Positions 1-7,812 of a stretch of DNA of 63,802 bases are shown here, piece after piece (position 1 is the first letter of the stretch; the number at the start of each line of letters is the position of its first letter). The stretch comes from Candidatus Caldisaccharidevorator malaysiensis (lineage in GTDB: Bacteria; Armatimonadota; Fervidibacteria; Fervidibacterales; Fervidibacteraceae), in NCBI GenBank assembly GCA_025057575.1, contig JANXBO010000010.1:1-63802 (forward strand). The letters are read 5' to 3'. Both the position numbers and the translations under genes were made by a program. The notes below the pieces were generated by a model. That model was given only the letters and a program-made list of their open reading frames with translations. It did not search any database and had not been told where the DNA came from.

Positions 1-721
1 GCAACGGCTGGAAGGTAACGGGATCCACATTCAGCCTTTTTGCCAGCCGTTCTACTCGCTCGGGGGGTGACGGGTGAGTGGCAAACCACTTGACCAGACC
101 CCGATGCCGCTGGTCCCCTAACTTTTTCAATGCCGTTAACGCAGCGATCGGGTTATAACCCGCCCGTTGCATATAAGTAATGGCTCGGGTATCGGCATCC
201 CTTTCGTGGTTCCTGCTATAGCCCCTTTCGTAAAGAAGAAAAGCCACCTGACTGCCCAACTGAACCGACTGGCTGGATCGTCCGGTCAGGATGTCCAGCA
301 AGGTGGAACCCAGAAGCATTTGGCTGAGCCGCTTGCGAATATGGTCCCCGCTGATATGACCGATTTCGTGACCTAAGACGAAAGCGATTTCATCGTCGGA
401 CTCAAGGACTTTGACGAGAGCGTCGGTGATGTAGATGAAGCCGCCCGGTGCGGCAAAAGCGTTCAGTTCCTTATCTTCCTTCAGCACCTTAAAGGAATAG
501 GGCATATTGGGACGGTCGCAGACCTTGACCAGGCTCTTGCCAATCCGTTCAATTCGTTCGGTCAGTTTGGGATCGTCTAAAACGCCATACTCTTTCTCAA
601 TCTCTTTCGCAACTTCTCTGCCTATGCTGATTTCCGCATCGCGACTCAAAAGGATGATCTGCGCCTGTCCCGGTAGAAGTAGGAGACTCAGGCCGATGAA
701 GATGGCAACGACCTTTCTCAC
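1..721 (-). CDS. M48-family zinc metalloprotease, secreted (partial, C-terminus beyond the left edge)
   Basis: The reverse strand reads a signal-peptide-like start (MRKVVAIFIGLSLLLLPGQAQ) followed by a peptidase domain. The zinc motif HEIGH lies near 360-375. The downstream glutamate ligand is in NHERDADTRA near 210-225. This order of HExxH and a later ExxxD is that of M48 peptidases of the BepA/LoiP type, which act in the periplasm on misfolded outer-membrane proteins. I chose the GTG at 721 because a GAGGTGA ribosome site lies just upstream and the signal peptide begins there. About 240 codons are present and the reading frame is still open at base 1. The exact substrate cannot be inferred. 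It is transcribed divergently from nothing nearby; the HEAT gene upstream is on the same strand. Confidence 0.88.
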   Translation of the reverse strand, partial: MRKVVAIFIGLSLLLLPGQAQIILLSRDAEISIGREVAKEIEKEYGVLDDPKLTERIERIGKSLVKVCDRPNMPYSFKVLKEDKELNAFAAPGGFIYITDALVKVLESDDEIAFVLGHEIGHISGDHIRKRLSQMLLGSTLLDILTGRSSQSVQLGSQVAFLLYERGYSRNHERDADTRAITYMQRAGYNPIAALTALKKLGDQRHRGLVKWFATHPSPPERVERLAKRLNVDPVTFQPL

Positions 722-747
722 AAACGCTCACCTCAACAAGAAAATGC

Positions 748-1710
748 TTACACAGGGGAAGAGGTTCTCTCGGGTTCTGGTTTGCTGATGTTTTTTTGTC
801 TTCTTCTGCGGTGTCTGACGATGCTCCAGATCATCAGCGCACCCCAGACAATTAAAGCCGAGATGACGAGGATAAGGGGGCGCCATTGGTAGAGAGAGTA
901 TCCAATGGCGACTGCGACAGCTATAGCCAAGGGGACTTTGTGCTTTCGGAGCGGATGCGGCATCTCTCTGGGGTGACTGCCAACCAAGGTCTCTGGTTGC
1001 AGCTCCAGAAGAGTAGCGGGCTCCGATTCCGTGGATCCTTCTTCTGTTAAGGCATCCTGAATCTCGGGATCGGCAGACTGAACGATGATCTGTTTTAGAT
1101 CCGCTCCTGCGGGAAAGAAAGGGGATTTTTTCAGCAATCGGACGATCAACCTTTTGATCTCGGGATCTTTTTCCGTTTTCAGATGCTCAACCAAGACCGA
1201 AACCGCCTCTTGACAGGGAATGCGCGCAAGAGACTGAGCGACAGCCAGCCGAAGGCTTCGCAAATCGCTTCTCAGGACAACCTTGAGGGGCTCAACGGCT
1301 TCTGTGGCTTGGAGATCACCCAGAGCCAGTGCTGCTGCCCCTCGGACCGTCAGCACCTCACCGGTCAGCGGGTCAGGTCCTAAAGGGGGCGTTTCATCAA
1401 AGAGGCTGTAAATCAACGGCTGGATCGCCCTTTTGTCCCTCAGTTTGCCCAAAGCCAAGGCGCTGTGGTAGCGGACGACGGGATCACGATCGCGCAGTGC
1501 CCGAATCAAAGGTTCTACCGCCCTCATATCCCCCAGATAGCCCAAGGTGGCGGCAATCAAGTGGCGCCCTTTTTGGTTCCGATTTTCCAACGCCTGGATC
1601 AGAGGGCGAACGGCTGCGGACCCCATCATCAGCAGGGCTTCCCCCGCCTGGACCCTGACGACTTCGTCCTCGGACCCTAACTGGTCAATGATCCGGTCAA
1701 TGATGTCCAT
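748..1710 (-). CDS. HEAT-repeat (PBS-lyase-like) membrane-anchored protein
   Basis: Residues 1-200 are made of about five to six helical repeats with the HEAT/PBS-lyase pattern, such as AVEPLIRALRDRDPVVRYHS and the repeated A-xx-LGxL. These repeats usually form a curved protein-binding scaffold. Residues about 260-276 and 278-297 are two hydrophobic membrane segments, followed by a basic tail (RHRRRRQK). The repeat domain is probably cytoplasmic or periplasmic with the anchor at the C-terminus; the sidedness is not decided by the sequence. It ends only 27 bases before the start of the M48 protease on the same strand, so the two may be cotranscribed. No enzymatic residues are visible, and a binding or scaffold role is the most that can be said. 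Confidence 0.8.
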   Translation of the reverse strand: MDIIDRIIDQLGSEDEVVRVQAGEALLMMGSAAVRPLIQALENRNQKGRHLIAATLGYLGDMRAVEPLIRALRDRDPVVRYHSALALGKLRDKRAIQPLIYSLFDETPPLGPDPLTGEVLTVRGAAALALGDLQATEAVEPLKVVLRSDLRSLRLAVAQSLARIPCQEAVSVLVEHLKTEKDPEIKRLIVRLLKKSPFFPAGADLKQIIVQSADPEIQDALTEEGSTESEPATLLELQPETLVGSHPREMPHPLRKHKVPLAIAVAVAIGYSLYQWRPLILVISALIVWGALMIWSIVRHRRRRQKNISKPEPERTSSPV

Positions 1711-1869
1711 CGCCCGACCCCATATTGATTTTGCCTTAGGGACAATGACCTTCCATCAGGGATTGCCCTTCCCATCGCTTTTCCGTTTTCCCGTGCCTCT
1801 TCCCAGCACCTGCCTCAAGTATGGCATAATCGGGCTTAGCAAGGGAGCAGGACTCATCTCTGTTAAGAG

Positions 1870-3291
1870 GTGAGGGAGCGGGTGAGCCAGAGAAATGATC
1901 AGGAAGTCAGCAAAATTGCCTGGGGAGCCTTCATTATTCTTGTCCTGATGGTTTCCATTTTTGCTCTTCGGGCGTTGACGCGTCCGCCTAACGGTCAGGG
2001 GTCAAGAGAGCTTATTGGACAACGGTCCGAAACTGGTTCCCCTCCGGCAACGGCGGCGCCGGCAGAAGGGCAACAGAATGAGACGGGGCAAGGAAGTGTT
2101 CGGCTCGTCAGTGGGTCAGGGGGACAACAGCCCGCTCGTTCCCATTTATCGGTCTCTGCCGCTACTCCAACGGTCGCCCCGCCTTCCGAAAGGGTCGGCA
2201 CCAAAACTTTTTCCCGACCAACCAGTTCCGTAACGCCCTCCCTTCCCCGCACACCCCTGTCTGTTCCCGCTCTTTCGCGCCCGTCCGATGATGAAAGGAA
2301 GAGCAATGCTCTTTGGCAGCAGGACCAAGTCGCTTTGGCTTCTCTCGTTGCTCTTTGTGAGGTCGGAAGAAGGCTTCACCGCTTTAATGAAGTGGCACTG
2401 GTTGAGGAAGCCTTCCGTCAAGCCCAGTCTTGGCTGTCGGTCATCAAAACGCCTTTCATCAGATCAAAGGGTCTGGTTCATCTTGCCGATGCTTACTTTG
2501 TGATCGAGAGGGAACGAGAGGCTCAGGGTCTATTGGGTCACGCCATCCAATTGGCTCGCTCGGTCACGGACTCCCAATTGCGGTCGGTTGTTCTGACCGA
2601 GATCGCTAATGTCCTGTGCCGGTGGGGGTTGACGGATCGGGCTTCTGACCTCCTCAAAGAGGTGGACGATCCCTTTTTCAAGTCCGTTGCCCTCTCTGGT
2701 CTGGCTCGGGGACTAAGCCAGTCGGGTCGCTGGGATGTCGGTCAAGAGATTGCCCGCCAGATTGCCCATCCCTTGATTAATGCGGAGGCTCTGGCAGGGG
2801 TCAATAGGAGTCGAAACCAGGGCTTACGATTGTCCCGAGCGCTGGAGACAGCACATCTCATTGCAGAAGAGGGGCAACGATCAATGGCACTCGCCCAATT
2901 AGCCGGTCGCCTAGCGGAGAGGGGCTGGGCAGACCAGGCGTTAAGTGTGTCCCAAAGAATTGCCGATCCTGGCTGGCAGGCTGCTTCCTTTGCCTTCGTT
3001 AGCGCTGGACTCAGGAAGGCCGGCAAATGGTCCCTGGCTGCTCAATTGCTCAACGAGGCAATTCAGTATGTTCGCAACAGTCAGGACCCTCTTGCTACCT
3101 GTGCCGCACTCAGCGCCCTCGCCAGCGCCCTTGCCGAGTCAGGAAGACTGACGGAGGCGGAAAACTATTTTGAACAGGCAAGAGGACTGGCTTTTGGCAT
3201 CACCGATCCTCTCTTAAGAACTCAGGCACTTATCTTTCTTGCTGAGGCGCTTTCCGCTGACGATGGTGCCGGTGCCCCTTTTCCTCCCTAA
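1870..3291 (+). CDS. Signal-anchored protein with TPR-like helical repeats
   Basis: This 473-residue product starts at a GTG. It has one membrane segment at residues about 17-36 and a Pro/Ser/Thr/Gln-rich linker at about 40-130. From residue 140 to the end come repeated helix pairs containing A-x-x-x-A-x-x-L and W/Y-type TPR positions, for example SGLARGLSQSGRWDVGQEIA and ASALAESGRLTEAENYFEQA. The repeats have the spacing of degenerate tetratricopeptide units, about 32 to 36 residues. The protein is likely membrane-tethered with an extracytoplasmic repeat domain. It is divergent from the HEAT-repeat gene and is followed by a tRNA gene. I do not recognise a named family beyond the repeats, and no catalytic motif is visible. 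Confidence 0.75.
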   Translation: MRERVSQRNDQEVSKIAWGAFIILVLMVSIFALRALTRPPNGQGSRELIGQRSETGSPPATAAPAEGQQNETGQGSVRLVSGSGGQQPARSHLSVSAATPTVAPPSERVGTKTFSRPTSSVTPSLPRTPLSVPALSRPSDDERKSNALWQQDQVALASLVALCEVGRRLHRFNEVALVEEAFRQAQSWLSVIKTPFIRSKGLVHLADAYFVIEREREAQGLLGHAIQLARSVTDSQLRSVVLTEIANVLCRWGLTDRASDLLKEVDDPFFKSVALSGLARGLSQSGRWDVGQEIARQIAHPLINAEALAGVNRSRNQGLRLSRALETAHLIAEEGQRSMALAQLAGRLAERGWADQALSVSQRIADPGWQAASFAFVSAGLRKAGKWSLAAQLLNEAIQYVRNSQDPLATCAALSALASALAESGRLTEAENYFEQARGLAFGITDPLLRTQALIFLAEALSADDGAGAPFPP

Positions 3292-3354
3292 ACGGGGCAG
3301 CCCGCAAATCTGTTAAAATTGGTTCTGGCAGGGTGTTGGGAGTCATCTTAAAGG

Positions 3355-3426
3355 GGCGCCGTAACCGAGAGGCACAGGTGCGGGATTGCAAATCCCGATA
3401 CCCGGGTTCGAATCCCGGCGGCGCCT
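3355..3426 (+). tRNA. tRNA-Cys (anticodon GCA)
   Basis: The 72-base cloverleaf folds fully by eye. The acceptor GGCGCCG pairs with CGGCGCC. The anticodon stem CGGGA/TCCCG encloses the loop TTGCAAA, with GCA as anticodon. The T-arm CCGGG/CCCGG carries the TTCGAAT loop. The discriminator base is T, as is usual for cysteine tRNAs. The 3' CCA is not encoded (CTC follows), so it must be added by the CCA enzyme. Confidence 0.96.
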
Positions 3427-3491
3427 CTTTTCTTTGTTACCCCCCTCTCCCAGTTCATTTCTACTGATCACGATCGTCACAAAAGTTTAGG

Positions 3492-3504
3492 AAAAAACCT
3501 GACA
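3492..3504 (+). promoter_or_regulatory. 13-base element shared with 15049-15061
   Basis: The first copy of AAAAAACCTGACA, 50 bases upstream of the NnrS-like start. It could be part of a shared operator or promoter. I see no clear dyad in it. Confidence 0.25.
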
Positions 3505-3553
3505 AACCCTTCCGGTTACCGATTCGTTCCTGTAGACGAAGGATTGGGGGAGT

Positions 3554-5398
3554 ATGAAAGATATGCAAGAGGTGAAGGGTGCGGAGAAGGGTCCTTTTAT
3601 TGGTCCCGACTGGGACATACAGGAGATGGTCCGCAAATATCCGTCCACCCGCATCGTTTTGGATCGCTATGGTCTGCAGGGTTGCGGAGGACCAGAAGGT
3701 CCGAAGGAGTCGGTCGCTTGGTTTGCCCGGGTCCATCAGGTGGACCTTGACCGGCTCCTTGAGGAACTCAATCAGGCTGCGCGCTATTCTGCTGGTGAGA
3801 CGGGTCAAGTCTCTTATTTGTCCTTTCAGCCAGAGGACACCATCTACCAACCGTTTTTCCTAACTGCATCCCTTTTGGCAGTTGCGTTTGGCGCCTTTTG
3901 GGGGGCGGTGTCCCTTGCCTTAATGGGGATCACGGGCGGGATGCAGTTTGGAGTTCCCTACGGCTGGCTATTGGCTCACGGTCAATCGCTCCTGGGCGGG
4001 TTTGTTGTCTTGATGGCGATGGGGTTTGCTTACCAGGCGCTGCCCCGCTTCCAGCAGACTCGCCTCCCTTACCCTCGCCTTGCCTTCCTGACTTGGCCCC
4101 TCCTTCTCATCGGCATCCTTTTACAGTTGTCCAGCCACTTTTTCGTGCCCCCGCCCATCTTTCAAACTGAAGGCGTCTCCCCATCGTTACCAGCGCTCGT
4201 GATCGGCAGCATCGGGACCGTCCTTCAATTAGCGGCAGTGTCAATCTTCCTTTTCATCATCATTACCACTCTGCGAATCTCTTCAAAAAGAGGATCATAC
4301 GATCTCCTGATCCTCTCATCCCTTTTCTGGTTGGCTCTTTCTTCAGTCGGAAACATCGTCCTTTTTCTCTACTGGGGCACCGTCACGGACTCGCCCACCT
4401 TCGTTCACAGAGTCGGTTCGTGGAATGCCCCCTTCCGGGACATTCAGGTGTTGGGGTTCGCCGGTCAATTGATCCTCGGAATCAGTCTTCGGTTCCTTCC
4501 CTATGCTTATGGTTTGAAAGTTCCTTCCCCTAAGTGGTCCAAGGTGTTGTTGATCGCCTCCAATGGTGCTCTCCTCTTGATGGTTCCGGCTTTTCCCCTT
4601 TACATTCCCACTAGGAATCCCGCTCTCTTGGTCCTTTACTGGTTTGGGCTGCTGACCTGGTTAATCCTCCTAATCGGACACGTTCGCCAAATTGGTCTTT
4701 TGGGTCGTCCACAAGAAACGGACCGGTCTCTCAAGTTCATCCGTGCCGCCTTTCTATGGGGCATCTTCGGACTGGTGATGGGTCTGTTCACTCCCCTTTA
4801 CGGTTTCGCTACGGGTCAGTCATTCTCTCACAACTACTGGGCTGCCTATCGCCACACCCTCACAGCCGGTTTCATCCTTCTGATGATCGTCGGCGTCTCC
4901 AGCAAGGTGACGCCGATCCTGTCGGGAGTTGACATCAGATCGTCCAATCCGTTATGGACCAGTTTTCTCTTGTTAAATCTGGGCAACCTAGGTCGGATAG
5001 TAGGGCAGGTTCTGATGGATTTACCGGCGATGACGACAATGGCGGGTGTGTTATCGGCGGCTTCCGGCTTTGTCCAATGGGCGGGGTTAGTGTTATGGGC
5101 GGACGACCTTTGGCACACGATTGCTCAAGGGCGTCGGCTGATCCCATCGTCCGTTGCCGAAGGCTCCGCGTCGGAAATAACACCCACCAGCCGAGTTGGG
5201 GAGATTCTGGATCGCTATCCGGAAAGCCTAAATGTCTTTCTCCGATACGGCTTCACACCGCTGGCGAACCCTGTTCTCAGAAAAACGATGGCAAGAGTCG
5301 TGACCCTTGAGCAAGCCTGCCGCCATCACGGTGTGGACTTATCGTCCCTTCTCAAGGATTTGCACGATCACATTCGGGGGAAAGCCCCCACGCAATGA
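3554..5398 (+). CDS. NnrS-like multi-pass membrane protein with N- and C-terminal DUF1858-type domains
   Basis: Residues about 18-75 form a DUF1858/ScdA_N-like domain (EMVRKYPSTRIVLDRYGLQGC, then VDLDRLLEELN). About 12 hydrophobic segments fill residues 95-530. A second domain of the same type (VGEILDRYPESLNVFLRYGF, then GVDLSSLLKDLHDHI) closes the protein at about 550-610. The core carries NnrS-like features, including HGQSLLGGFVVLMAMGFAYQ followed by ALPRF, and several membrane histidines. NnrS proteins are heme/copper membrane proteins linked to nitric-oxide tolerance, and DUF1858 domains accompany hybrid-cluster and NO-related proteins. A role in NO or redox stress is therefore plausible but not proven. 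The first domain keeps only one Cys (GCGGP). The ATG follows a GGGGGAG ribosome site. Confidence 0.8.
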   Translation: MKDMQEVKGAEKGPFIGPDWDIQEMVRKYPSTRIVLDRYGLQGCGGPEGPKESVAWFARVHQVDLDRLLEELNQAARYSAGETGQVSYLSFQPEDTIYQPFFLTASLLAVAFGAFWGAVSLALMGITGGMQFGVPYGWLLAHGQSLLGGFVVLMAMGFAYQALPRFQQTRLPYPRLAFLTWPLLLIGILLQLSSHFFVPPPIFQTEGVSPSLPALVIGSIGTVLQLAAVSIFLFIIITTLRISSKRGSYDLLILSSLFWLALSSVGNIVLFLYWGTVTDSPTFVHRVGSWNAPFRDIQVLGFAGQLILGISLRFLPYAYGLKVPSPKWSKVLLIASNGALLLMVPAFPLYIPTRNPALLVLYWFGLLTWLILLIGHVRQIGLLGRPQETDRSLKFIRAAFLWGIFGLVMGLFTPLYGFATGQSFSHNYWAAYRHTLTAGFILLMIVGVSSKVTPILSGVDIRSSNPLWTSFLLLNLGNLGRIVGQVLMDLPAMTTMAGVLSAASGFVQWAGLVLWADDLWHTIAQGRRLIPSSVAEGSASEITPTSRVGEILDRYPESLNVFLRYGFTPLANPVLRKTMARVVTLEQACRHHGVDLSSLLKDLHDHIRGKAPTQ

Positions 5399-5491
5399 AG
5401 TCGTTGACCGCACTGGCGTAGCACCCTGCTAACCTTCCGTTTGCCAAAAGTGCGAAGGGTCAAGACGATTGATGAAGGGGATCAAGACGGA

Positions 5492-6484
5492 TCACACGCC
5501 GATGGCTTCGTCTAAGGTGGGGAGGGTATCGTCCATTTGATCCAGGCTTCTAACCAGCCAAGGGCATTTGTCCGTCAGGTCCATAAAGGATTCCAAAAGT
5601 TCGTGGATGACTAAGGCGCGGGTGATGAGATAGGTTTTCTCCGTCCGGTGGGACCGACCCCAGCCCCCGTCTTCATACTGGCTGGCGGCTAAAAGGGGAA
5701 GGGCACGATGGATTTGACGATACGATTCCGGTGTAGGGCGCACGCCGAAGGCAAAGACAACCCCGTAAGTGGCGTCGAGGGAAGCGAACCAGTCCCCCTT
5801 CTCCGCCTGATGCTCCCCAAGCCAGTGGAGGATCCTTTCACTGGCGCTGACCACCAAAGGGGAGTCCGAACGGCTCCGTTGCAGGCAGTGAAGGGCGTGA
5901 ACAGCGCAGGATCGGCAGCAGATTTTCCTCTGTTCCAAGACCGTCTGAGCGACCCAGTGGACGGCTCTCTTAACCCACCACGAATCGGTATCATAGCGGA
6001 GAATGCCACAGAGGCAGAAGGCGGTCACACCGAGAGAGACGGGCGGAAAACGGACCTCTTCACCCCACAAGGTCGGATAAGCCGTGGGCACCCTGGGGTT
6101 TTCCATTAAACTTCCGTCAATGTCTTGCCGGTGAAAGAGCCACTCCAAAGCGGACCGGATCGCCGGATGATCTTTGGGGCAGCCCAATTCTGCCAATTGA
6201 TACAGCCGAAGCCCTGTCCAACCGATGGAACTCCTGAAGGAACCCCTGGGAAACTGTTCACTGACGATCCCTTTGATCAGTCGCTGGCGCAGTTCCTCGT
6301 CCCTTCTCAATTTCAAAGCGATCAGGTTCCTTCGGCAGGCGACTCCCGCCCAGGTCAATGCTCGCCAGAGGAAACGGTAGGGATGGCGGGGTTTCGTCTG
6401 GACCAGATATTGAATCTCCTTCAGCCGCTCTTTTGGGGGAAGTCTTCGGTCAGTGACGTCATCCATACCGGATCGCCGTTTCAC
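5492..6484 (-). CDS. Alpha/alpha-toroid (terpene cyclase/prenyltransferase-fold) protein with QW-like repeats
   Basis: The product shows at least two exact QxxxGxW motifs (QAEKGDW and QYEDGGW) and two degenerate ones (QFPRGSF, QDIDGSL). These are the hallmark of the alpha/alpha barrel of triterpene cyclases and related folds. I see no DxDD or DCTAE cyclase motif, and its length of about 330 residues is half that of squalene-hopene cyclase. It may be a single-domain relative rather than an active cyclase. A Cys cluster (KICCRSCAVH) is present near the middle. I chose the GTG at 6484, which overlaps the ferredoxin stop as GTGA, implying translational coupling. An ATG at 6466 is the alternative. 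A longer reading frame up to 6559 runs into the ferredoxin gene and is unlikely to be used. Confidence 0.7.
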   Translation of the reverse strand: MKRRSGMDDVTDRRLPPKERLKEIQYLVQTKPRHPYRFLWRALTWAGVACRRNLIALKLRRDEELRQRLIKGIVSEQFPRGSFRSSIGWTGLRLYQLAELGCPKDHPAIRSALEWLFHRQDIDGSLMENPRVPTAYPTLWGEEVRFPPVSLGVTAFCLCGILRYDTDSWWVKRAVHWVAQTVLEQRKICCRSCAVHALHCLQRSRSDSPLVVSASERILHWLGEHQAEKGDWFASLDATYGVVFAFGVRPTPESYRQIHRALPLLAASQYEDGGWGRSHRTEKTYLITRALVIHELLESFMDLTDKCPWLVRSLDQMDDTLPTLDEAIGV

Positions 6485-6705
6485 GGATACAACTGTTCTA
6501 ATGTTTCTATGTCTTCTATGATGATGGCACTGACGGGACAGCCTTCGGCAGCCTCCCAAATCGTCGCCTCACTGTCCCCCTCGGGATCCACAACACAAGC
6601 CCTTCCCGATTCGTCCAGAGCGAAAACATCCGGCGCCGTATCCACGCAGAGGGCGGACCCGATACATTTGGTCTGGTCAACCCATACTTTGATCCGATGA
6701 GCCAT
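6481..6705 (-). CDS. Single-cluster ferredoxin ([3Fe-4S]-type)
   Basis: This small acidic protein of 74 residues has the motif CIGSALC, followed by the distal CP (EGCPVSAIII). The position normally holding the second cysteine of CxxCxxxC is Ser, which in this family points to a [3Fe-4S] or an incomplete [4Fe-4S] cluster. Such ferredoxins donate electrons to cytochrome P450s, reductases and other redox enzymes. The ATG at 6705 (MAHRIKVWVD) is preceded by AGAGGTGAGGAG, so I prefer it to the longer frame beginning at 6738. Its stop overlaps the start of the QW-repeat protein downstream, so the two are probably made together. No P450 or ferredoxin reductase is seen nearby. Confidence 0.9.
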   Translation of the reverse strand: MAHRIKVWVDQTKCIGSALCVDTAPDVFALDESGRACVVDPEGDSEATIWEAAEGCPVSAIIIEDIETLEQLYP

Positions 6706-6787
6706 TGTCTCCTCACCTCTTTGAGGTGACGGGTCCATTCTGGTTTGTTGATTTTGCCATTTTTGGAAGAAAGGACGGATTAACAGG

Positions 6788-7720
6788 TTGAAAGTCTACC
6801 GAGGGGTAGAGGAAGCACCGCCGGTGCCCCGAGCGGTCACCATCGGCGTCTTTGACGGTCTCCATATCGGGCACCGGTCCCTGATTGCCCGACTCCTTGA
6901 GGAAGGGAAAAAAGCGCAACTCATTCCCTTAGTCGTCACCTTTTCCGTCCATCCGGCAGCCATCCTTTCTCCGCCTTCGCCACCTCTGGTGACAACTTTG
7001 GAGGAGAAACTGATCTTGCTAGAGGCTTTAGGCGTTCCGGAAGTTCTGGTCCTGGACTTTACCGAGGAACTGTCCAAGACCAGTTATTGGGACTTTTGCC
7101 AGGACATCTTGGTAGCCCGATTGAGGACCCGAGTTTTGGTTGTCGGTCCTGACTTTGCTCTGGGTCACCAACGGGCGGGAACGGTGCAGCGGTTGAAAGA
7201 AGCAGGGGAGGCGCTGGGCTTCCAACTGGTCACTGTGGCACCCGTGATAGGTTCTCAGGGTCCCGTCTCCAGCAGCCTGATCCGCCGCTGGCTCCAGTCG
7301 GGTGAATGGGAAAAAGCCTTCTCCTCTCTGGGCGGTTTCTATCTGATCGGCGGTCCGGTGACCAAAGGGGCGGGGCGGGGTTCTCAAATGGGTTTCCCGA
7401 CTGTCAACATCCAAAGCCCTCAAAACAAACTTCTGCCTCCCCACGGGGTTTATGCGGGATGGCTAAAGTCTCGCCAGCAAAGTTGGCAGGCAGCCGCTTA
7501 CGTGGGCCTTCAGCCCACTTTCGGTGGTCACAAGCCCGTCGTGGAAGCCTACCTACTGGGCTTTTTTGGTAACTTTGCTCCTGGTGACACTGTCACCCTC
7601 TTCTTAACTCACTTCCTTAGACCCGACAAAAAATTTGAAACGGTTGAAGAACTAATTGCCCAAATGACAAGGGATGTGGAAAAGGCAAGGGAAGTTTTAA
7701 AGGACTCTCCCCTTGAGTAA
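6788..7720 (+). CDS. ribF: Bifunctional riboflavin kinase / FAD synthetase
   Basis: It makes FMN from riboflavin and ATP, then FAD from FMN and ATP. Residues about 15-170 form the nucleotidyltransferase domain, with GVFDGLHIGH at 20-29 and the conserved GPVSSSLIR segment. Residues about 180-305 form the riboflavin kinase domain, with GRGSQMGFPTVNI and HGVYAGW. The length of 310 residues is normal for the family. The start is a TTG at 6788. It is divergent from the ferredoxin gene. No FMN riboswitch was recognised in the 80-base gap. Confidence 0.96.
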   Translation: MKVYRGVEEAPPVPRAVTIGVFDGLHIGHRSLIARLLEEGKKAQLIPLVVTFSVHPAAILSPPSPPLVTTLEEKLILLEALGVPEVLVLDFTEELSKTSYWDFCQDILVARLRTRVLVVGPDFALGHQRAGTVQRLKEAGEALGFQLVTVAPVIGSQGPVSSSLIRRWLQSGEWEKAFSSLGGFYLIGGPVTKGAGRGSQMGFPTVNIQSPQNKLLPPHGVYAGWLKSRQQSWQAAAYVGLQPTFGGHKPVVEAYLLGFFGNFAPGDTVTLFLTHFLRPDKKFETVEELIAQMTRDVEKAREVLKDSPLE

Positions 7721-7812
7721 CCCGCCCCGTGCGCCGCAGAGTCGGATAACCATCCCCTTCAAAGCCGTGTCCCTATTCCCTTCCTCTGCACTACCATCAA
7801 GGCATTGAAGAA

